Shown here in pieces: positions 40,201 through 49,200 of a stretch of DNA of 64,000 nucleotides. The stretch covers positions 48,018,556 to 48,082,555 of the forward strand of contig OZ007570.1 in NCBI GenBank assembly GCA_963931925.1, given 5' to 3'. A program made the position numbers and the translations under genes. The stretch's first letter is position 1, and each line of letters begins with the position of its first letter. Source of the DNA: Onchidella celtica. Taxonomy: Eukaryota; Mollusca; Gastropoda; Systellommatophora; Onchidiidae. Below the pieces are notes generated by a model that worked only from the letters and a program-made list of their open reading frames with translations, did not search any database and had not been told where the DNA came from.

Positions 40201-43200
40201 AGTACGTAATTTTTATGTAGGACACATCAGTTTTCATCTTTCACAACAGGAGGACGTTTCAAAGTTTTTGTGAGAGGTTTATTTGCATACTGAAGCAAAA
40301 ACACCTCTGCTTATAGTTCCATAACTACAAATCCAATGAACCCTCTTCACCTGCATATCAGTGACTTGCTACAGTGTTTAATTCCTTATTCAAGGGTTTA
40401 CTGGTGAGGCGTTATGTTTGTTACCATGAGCTCAGGAGGCCAAGGATATAGTAGTATGCAGGGGTGAAAATCTTTCCGATTTTCCCTGATTTCAGATTTT
40501 TTCACTTTGTTCAGGGGTGTAAATCTTTCAGATTTTCTCTGATTTCAGCCCCACCAGGGCCTACGTGGCCCCTGGCGTTCCATTTTCAGAGAATTTTTTC
40601 AAATGTTATTTACACCCCTGATTATGGGTTAAACCAGGGGATCAGGATTCAAAGGGTTAAAGATGTCAACACATCAGTATGTGAGAATATAGATGCAGTC
40701 CAGTTACATCTAGAGCAGACATGGCGTCGCTGCAGTGCAATGGGGGGGGGGGGGTTGTTAGATAAATTTTTTTATCTTCAATCTTATTCGCATCCTTGTA
40801 AATGGTATTATATCATTTGTGCACAGCACACGGAGGACATCAAACAAAAGTTGTGAAAGGGTGTAAAAGAGGTGCATTTTAGATGTATATTGCATTTTAT
40901 ATGCGAACCACCAACTATTTTACATAAACGTAATTTTCATATAAGAATGAAATCCTTTTTCACTGTTTTTTATCATAATCAGGGATGGAACCTGTTTGAG
41001 TATAATCAGAAATCCAACATGTTTTGGTCAGGAGAAAAAGGATATAGAGTGCTTGAAATGGCTCAGTTTAGATTTTGAACATAAATCATTTTTAGCTAGG
41101 GGCATTGCCCCCGCATCATCCTCCCTGGGGTGCTGTGTTGAGGACTTAATTTTTGGAGGGTCTCCACCCTATGCATTTGCACCTCTCTTTTTCTCATTTC
41201 TGTTGTTCTTGTCTTTGTTGTCCTCTTGGCTTTATTAGCCCTCAAAAGGGCTCCCTAATGGATTTCCTTGTCTTAATCTTGGCCCTCTTTTCCTTCTTTC
41301 TTTCCTAGGCCTCAAGAGGGCTCCTGAGCGTTCTTCTTTTGGTTGTTTTTCCCAGGGCGCTGTCTCTGAACCTCCAGCTTTTTTTCTGACCACCTAAAAA
41401 GTTTCAGCTATTTTTTTTCCTGTCTTGGTTTCCACCCATGCATGGTAATGTGATATGGAGAGCCATTAATTATGTGCCCGTGCTTTTTTGTTACCGCAGG
41501 GGTGTTGTGACAGTTGATGTGGGTCTGAAGAATCTGGGTATTAACCAGTGCCCTGCGGACTTCCATGTGCCTAATGCTTTCAAGAACACAGCCAGATGCG
41601 ATTTTGAAACTCAATACGTAAGTATATCACAAGCAATTGCTTGTATTTAATAAATTTGTCTATCAACTCAGATGTACTGAGCGTCAAAATGTGAAACGCA
41701 TTAGAAATAAAAGTAGTGAATTAGATATGTTAACACTACATCTGAAGTAGCAATTTTTGTATCATTGCACGCACTTTGTGCACATCGTCATGCTCACAAT
41801 CAAACTGCCTCTTTCTTTCATCGCTTTACAGAAGAGGTAAAAAGAAAACTGTTTCTTGGAAGTGGTAAAATATGTGACATAGGCAATTCACATCATAGAA
41901 AAACCATTAGCCTAGGCTTGTACTGGTCTCACTTTTGGCCTGCGCAGTTTGATTTCCGGCCTTTTTGGAGATGAGCTTTCTGTCTTAAGCCAAGGGTTCC
42001 TGTTCAATTTAAACTATGTGATTGGGCTTCAAGGAGTCAGCAATGACAAAGAATGGGAATTTCCTAATTCTGAGTAAAACAGTTTGCTTGAGTGTGACGA
42101 TATGCAAATTCAAGTGGGGAAAGGTAAGTTCCATATTTCTGATGAAAGTCAATGAAGGTATCGTAAGTCTGGGAGCTAGAAACACACTTTTTGCTTGTGT
42201 TGTCAAGGAAGTTATATGCTGCACCAGAACTGGATTGTGTTGTGACTGACTTGTTGAATTCAGTATTTTTGTGTTTGAGACACACTATGGAATGCCTTTG
42301 CTCTGTGAATTTGGCACCCGTATTGCTTGTCTTACTATTATAAATGTAGCTTGCTTATCTACATATGGCTGATAAAAAAATCTTTTATATTTTTTTTAAC
42401 CTTGTTTATTATTGCAAGAATGTGTTTTGTGAAAAAATAAGGCATACCAGCAAATGCAAGGGAATTCTGTGTTCCGTGGCAAATTTTAGCAGGAAGGGGC
42501 GCAAAATAATACAACACCATGCCAGCATTTCTTGATGGCTGTTCAAGGTTGAAAATTTGACACTGATAATAAATTGTCCAGATGGGCGTAAGAAGTGAAA
42601 GAGCCCCGCATCCAATTACCAGGCATTTCTCATGTGAACACGAGTTTCACCATGTCATCTTCTGGGCTCTATGATTGGCTGACTTGAATAGGGGGTGACA
42701 CTAATTGGTCACATGGTCTGTTATTATGTGATATCCTGTCTCCCTTGTGCTTGCTTCATTCTCCAGCCTTTGCAGAGAGCATATAAAATGTTCTGAAGTG
42801 TTTGGTAGTTTGATTTTGTTCAGGTAGCAATCTCATCCTACACCTGTTTAGTAGATGCTTCTAAAGGAACAATGTGTACCTAAATTATGGGTTTAAATTC
42901 CATCTGTAATTTTAGCATGGTTTGAATTTTTTTAGCATATCTCAGGCTGCAAAATAGTTATGTGTGCTTCAGGATTATCTTTGAGATTGATGAACTTCGC
43001 TGCGTGCTCAAGTCATTTTTTTTCACTGTATATTTAGATATTTTTTTAAGCTTCTAAAGGGGTTTGCTTACAATATTAGTGAAGATTTAGGTGAAATAGT
43101 AAAATTATTCATGTATATATTTACTTTATATCAAAACTCTCACTTTGAAATAACTTCTGAATAACTACTTATTTCAGTAATGATCGAGAAGTCGAGCAGA

Positions 43201-46200
43201 TGTAATATTTCAGCAAAGTTTTACTGTTGTAAACTATTTAGAACAATTATCCCACTCTGCATGTTTCTCAAGCAGTTGTCACAGTGAGAAAACGAAACTA
43301 CTTCATACAAACAACAGCCAGTACAGAGACATTTAACTTTTCAACATTATGCAGATTTCAAGACTGCAAAGTATTTTACACTCTTCTGAGTTATAACTTT
43401 TGAATTTAATTAGTGTATTTTTTCTTTTGTAAATATTTTAAGCTACACTTGCTGAAATGTGTGCCAGTACTTGGCAAGAAGTATGGTATAAAGATTTTTA
43501 AAGTTGGATGAACCAAATGGAAAAGTTAAACCTTTTTTTAGTAAGATTCAGATAAAGTAGCCCGTGGGAAGGAAAATGAGGTGAAGAAGGTTTGTGGGTG
43601 TAGCAAATTTGAAGTCGGACTTTTGGCTTTTTGGCTTTGATATTGTGCTGTGTGTCATGTTTGCTGCTTGCTCTGCTTGTCTGTCCCTGTTCTTGGCACT
43701 GGCGGAATAGTCACGGGAAACAGGCAGTGATTGTTTCCTGGTGTCAATAACAGTGTCAGAGATCAGTCTTCTTGTATGATGGATTTCTGTGACCTGGTGT
43801 CAGCATCATGTCTTAAACTATCTCAGTATTTTTCATACTGTCGTCCTCCTGCCCAGTTTTCTTTTGTGCTCCAAGCTAGTGTTGCTATGAAGTTTTTTTT
43901 CAGTGTTGCTTCAGCATTTATGAGACGAGACTCCTTTTTCTCATCCTTCGCAGCTATAAATTTGATATTGTTAAAATTTGGCCTTGTGTTTAATTGCTGT
44001 TGCTATATGTTGTTCAGTGTGAACGACAAGAAGTTTCAAACTAATTATCAGTGAAATAGATAATGATATTTTTAAAATCACGAGATGGACTAATATGAAT
44101 CTGGGGGCATTTAGCAGAATTTGCACTATTTGTATTTTCAGTCTTTTTTTTTTTGATGTCTTTACATGTCACTATAAGACTGTGGTTGTAGATTATATTG
44201 TTACTCAGGTTCCATATCCTTTGTCCGGCCAGCGTCTTCAAAAAAAGCCACATTCTTGTGGCCGTACCGTATAAAAGCGTAATGTACTACCACAGCCAGT
44301 GTTTACATTATGGAACGGGGTGTCGTTTGGCCGGCCGATTTGTCTGTTTTGCACTTTTTCTGAACGCTGTACCAGAACGATTGTTCCTTCAATCAGCCCG
44401 AAATTCACACGAGGCACTCATTAATACATGTTCTAAGTGCATGCTTAATTTTATGAATGTAAGTTTCATAGAAACTGATGTGCCAAGACTCAAAGTATCC
44501 GTGTTGAAGCTTTTCCTGCTTTCCACTGCATGTTGTGCAAATGGTAGGATTTAAAAACTATTTCTTGTTTCGTTCCTTTTCAATGAATTTGTTTATAATT
44601 CCATGTATGCATTCAAAAGTGGTTGGTGACACCTGGTTTTAAATTTAAAGACAGTGCCTTTACCCTGAATGTGGTTATTAACTTTTAAAGAGGGATAAAA
44701 AAATCCGCTTTGTTACGCTCTGGCCGTTTTTATCTCCGCCATTTTATACATGTCTCATTTGGCCAGACCGTACTAAAGCGTATCGCCACCATGGCCTCCC
44801 CGCCCGTGAAGGCTGTGCGAGTGCCCGGGCAGCCTGTAGGCTTAATGGTGACACATCGGGGTGTAACATTTCTTAAATATTACCATACAGATTCTGTTTG
44901 GAGGAGAGATTTGTAAAGACACGAAGACTACAGGATTATACTTATAGATTCCACTCCAGACTAGTAGACGGAGCACTAAAAATACGTGTTTTATTGTTTA
45001 AAAGTGCCATACAAAGTACTATAGACTGTTAGCCGACTGGGAGTGATAAAAATGTTTTAGACATGTTCCAGTAAGGCACTGTTAAGATTGGCAGCCTTTT
45101 CACTCATAGAGTCTAGATATAGATGTACATAAAAACATATAAGACAAACATTCTTAAACAAATAATATTAAAGGCTGCTTTTATTTTAAATAAATGTGTC
45201 CAGGTAACTCTTCGTCAAAAATTGATGCAGTACACCAAGTTTCATTTTTTATGTCGTAGTCGTGAAGTTTAGCTGCTTACATGTTCAACCTCTACCAAGC
45301 AACCCACCCGACATTCTACCCGCAAGAAATGATTTACCGATCAGTTGCGACCCTCCGACTAAAGCAGAGATTAATGATGCCATAAAGCAGTTAAATCGAG
45401 GCAAGGCAGCTGGACCAGACCAGATCCCACCAGAGGCGCTGAAGGCAGATGCTGCTGGGGCTGCAGAGGGTCTGCACTCACTATTCTCGAGGATTTGGAT
45501 CGGAGGCAAGTTTCCAAAGGACTGGAAGGAAGGACACCTCGTGAAGCTCCCAAAAAAAGGGGACCTCAGCAATTGTAGTAACTACAGAGGAATCACACTT
45601 CTCTCCATCCCAGGAAAGGTTTTCAATCGGATTATTCTCAAGCGAATACAGAATGCAACAGACCAAAAACTTCGCGAGGAGCAAGCTGGTTTCAGGAGTA
45701 ATCGATCAACCACCGACCAGATCGCCACGCTGAGAATCATAGTAGAGCAGTCGCTAGAGTGGAACTCCCAACTGATAGTGAACTTCCTTGACTACGAGAA
45801 GGCCTTTGATAGCATCGATAGAGAAACACTGTGGAGAATATTGAGACATTATGGAATCCCAGAGAAGATGGTGAATCTTATCAAGAGCATGTACGAGGGG
45901 ACAAGTTGCAGAGTCGTACATGATGGTGAGCTTACTGACAGCTTTGATATCAAGACTGGTGTTAGGCAGGGTTGTTTGCTGTCCCCATTTCTGTTTATCC
46001 TGGTGATTGATTGGCTTATGAAAGAAACCACCAGTGGAGGAAGAAATGGCATACAATGGACCCCATGGACACAGCTGGACGATCTAGATTTTGCAGATGA
46101 CTTGGCACTATTGTCGCACACACACGACCAGATGCAAGCAAAGACTACAGCTCTAAACAAAATTTCAGAATCTATTGGATTGAGGATACATCCCGCGAAG

Positions 46201-49200
46201 TCGAAGGTCCTAAAAATTGTTGCACCCCTAAGCGAACAAGTCACAGTAGGAGATCAACCACTGGAAGATGTAGAGTCCTTCTGCTATCTTGGTAGTATCA
46301 TTGACAATAAGGGAGGAACAGAGGCAGAAGTCAAAGCACGAATTGGAAAGGCACAGGCAGCTTTCACATCCTTAAGCAAGATTTGGAGAACCAAGGATAT
46401 ATCTCTAAAAACAAAGCTGAGGATATTCAACTCGAACGTGAAGTCAGTCCTGTTGTATGGATGTGAGACTTGGAATGCGTCCCAGGCCTGCATAAAGAGA
46501 ATCCAAGTTTTCATCAACAGATGTTTGAGGAAGCTACTTAAGATCAGATGGACAGACAAGGTCAGTAATGAAATTGTATGGAAAAGAACAAGACAGAACC
46601 CAGTCAGAGAGGAAATTGGTAGGAGGCGATGGAGATGGATCGGCCACACTCTCAGGAGGCCAGGAAACAGCATCACGAAGAAGGTATTGGACTGGAATCC
46701 CCAGGGCAAGAGATCAAGAGGAAGGCCGCGCGGAACGTGGAGAAGAGCCAGAGAAAATGATGTGCAACGAAGCGGAAAGACTTGGAATAATGTAAAGAGG
46801 CTGGCCCATGATAGAGAGGGATGGAAGGTGTTTGTTGGTGGCCTATACCCTGATCCAGGGTGAGAAAGGCAATGATGATGATGATGATGTTCAACCTCTA
46901 GCTCAATTATAGTATAAGATAACAGACAGCTAGATGCAATCAATCATTCCCACCCTGGGCACCCTTTCTCAACGTACTGCTGTTGGTAGGAATGAGTTTC
47001 CATAGTTTTTTTCTAAGCACTTGTGGGCTTAATCACAGACAAGTAAGATTACCTGTCAAGTCTACAAGAAAAAAAAAACTGCAGAGAATTACAAGTATTT
47101 AACTCTTATTACTCTTAAGATGATTTCTAAGAGACAACAGGGTCATTTTTTATTTTAGCCCTAAAAATGAGAAAATACCCTTAAAATGCATGTGTACGAC
47201 TTTTAAGGAAATCATAATCAGGTAGAAAGTTTGTCAAAGAAAAAACACTGTATAGGCGAATAACCAGTCGTAGTCAAACATCAATGGAAAGAACTGAGTG
47301 AAGAAAACAAAATCAACTTGATTTGACTGATTGTCTTCCAATATTAAAAAGCACAATCACTGTTCTATAGCTAGTGCTAGTACTGGGCATCGCGAGTGAC
47401 TTTTAGCTTTCGAGGTGATCTGCATAAACGGGCCGATGTTGTCACAACAGGCTGGCATGAAAATGGCGTGGAGGAACGTGCTGTCTCTGCAATGGCATCG
47501 TCCGTTTGGGCGAAGCTAAGGCGTCACGTTTGGCAACAAGATTTGAAGAGGATGAGATCTTGCAAGCTTTTTCGTGGTACATGTACTGCCAGAAACAGTC
47601 CTTGTGCAAATGAATCTGGCACTGTAGACACCCATCCCTCGTTTCCTTTGCTTTGCCGCTTCTTGTCCTTATCTTGTGCTTCATGCAGAGGCGACATGCC
47701 CTTGGTCTGCCCGAAAAGACAGTTTTTTGGTGTCCACATCATCATCAGTTTCCCAGGTGCAGGAATCAATCTGTGTGCATGTATCTAAATTTTTTTTCAG
47801 GGGGATATCATCATCTGTTTCCCAGGTGGAAGAAGTAATCTGCGCCCAGGTATCCTGTTTTTAAATCAGTTTTCAGTCTCTTTAAAGGCACGAGGCAATC
47901 ACCCCATTCATTGTCAACGACTGGCAAATGCACTGGTTCCAGCACTGTAAATGTCTTCTCAAATATTTCCTCGTCTGAATCCAAGGGCACGTCCTTTATT
48001 AATGGCACAAAGTGATTTGGTTCGAAGACACCTGCAAAATCTGTGCATAATCTGGACCACAAATCATAATAATTACATCATCCAGATTTGAATTTTCTGA
48101 GAAGAGAGAGTTCTGTTATACAGTAACTGCAGCGTTAAGCATAATCCTTTTGTGTTTGGGTAAACGGACGTAAGTCGACGCCCAATGACATTTGCAAGCG
48201 CAATGAAGTGCAGCAATCCGCTCCAGTAACCAATGCCAGCTGTTTTCAAAGCAAGTTGTTGTTGTGCTTTGATATCACCATGCTCACGCCAGCATTTTTC
48301 AATGTCATCATCGCTGATGATCATAGCCATGTGAATGTCTCTGTGATGACCACATGCACAGTTTGTCACTGATGACAGGATCTTTGAAGTAGTTGTAGTC
48401 TCTTCTTAGTTCTTCCTAATTCTATTGATGTGAGGATTTGAAGCGACTGAGCGAGATAGTCTGAGCCAATCAGTGCAATGGAAACAGCATTGAAGAGACA
48501 ATTTCCATCTCCTACCGTTGCCAGGGGTCGACGTTCGGAAAAGGATGCTGGAATGATCTTCTGTTCTTCACTGTCAGAGGCAATAGTTCATATTGTGGTA
48601 CATGTACTGCGCTTGTAAGTGTTGACTGGAGGAAGTGACTATAGTTTCTTCTGAGCTGCTCCGTCACATTTTCTTGTTTTGTTGACAGGGCTTCCCTCAG
48701 GGTGTCAAGATCGGTTGGTGTTATCTGGAGAAACAGTGCATACATTGTTATTACTCGTGATGGTAGCAGAAATGAATTACGTAGGTCCTCTCTCTCCCAC
48801 TTACTCACCAACTCACTCACTCACTCATTCACTCACTCAATCATGCAGTCACTTGCACATTAAACAAAACCATTAGCTAAAGCACAAAGAAAAGTTGCTA
48901 TGAGGCTCACAACTGAATGAAAGCTAACCTAACATGTTTGGGAATTTTGTTTGGTTACACAGTTGATAATTCATCAACACTGGTGTTTGTTTTTTTTTTA
49001 ATTACTGAATAAAAAACAAGAAAAAAAAAAGCAAGTCTTACCTGATGATAACTTGGATCCATGATTCTTGCACAGGATACGCCTATCTTAAAAAAGAAGT
49101 CAAGTGATGGTAGACTTGGAACGAAAGCCCAGTCAGGCTGCACCGTATTTAAGCGGAAATCAACGACCACCCGCAAAACGGCCATACCGTAATAAATTGC

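Larger units (their letters stand above)
40202..41499 (+). other. Intron 9
   Basis: Carries a small TIR element (40461-40621), a 12-base G run near 40742 and dispersed repeat C (41165-41275). Confidence 0.55.

Noticed and set aside
45262-45294. N-terminal part of the 533-aa frame as start of a real gene
   Set aside because: It lies in flanking DNA and the target duplication, outside the LINE.
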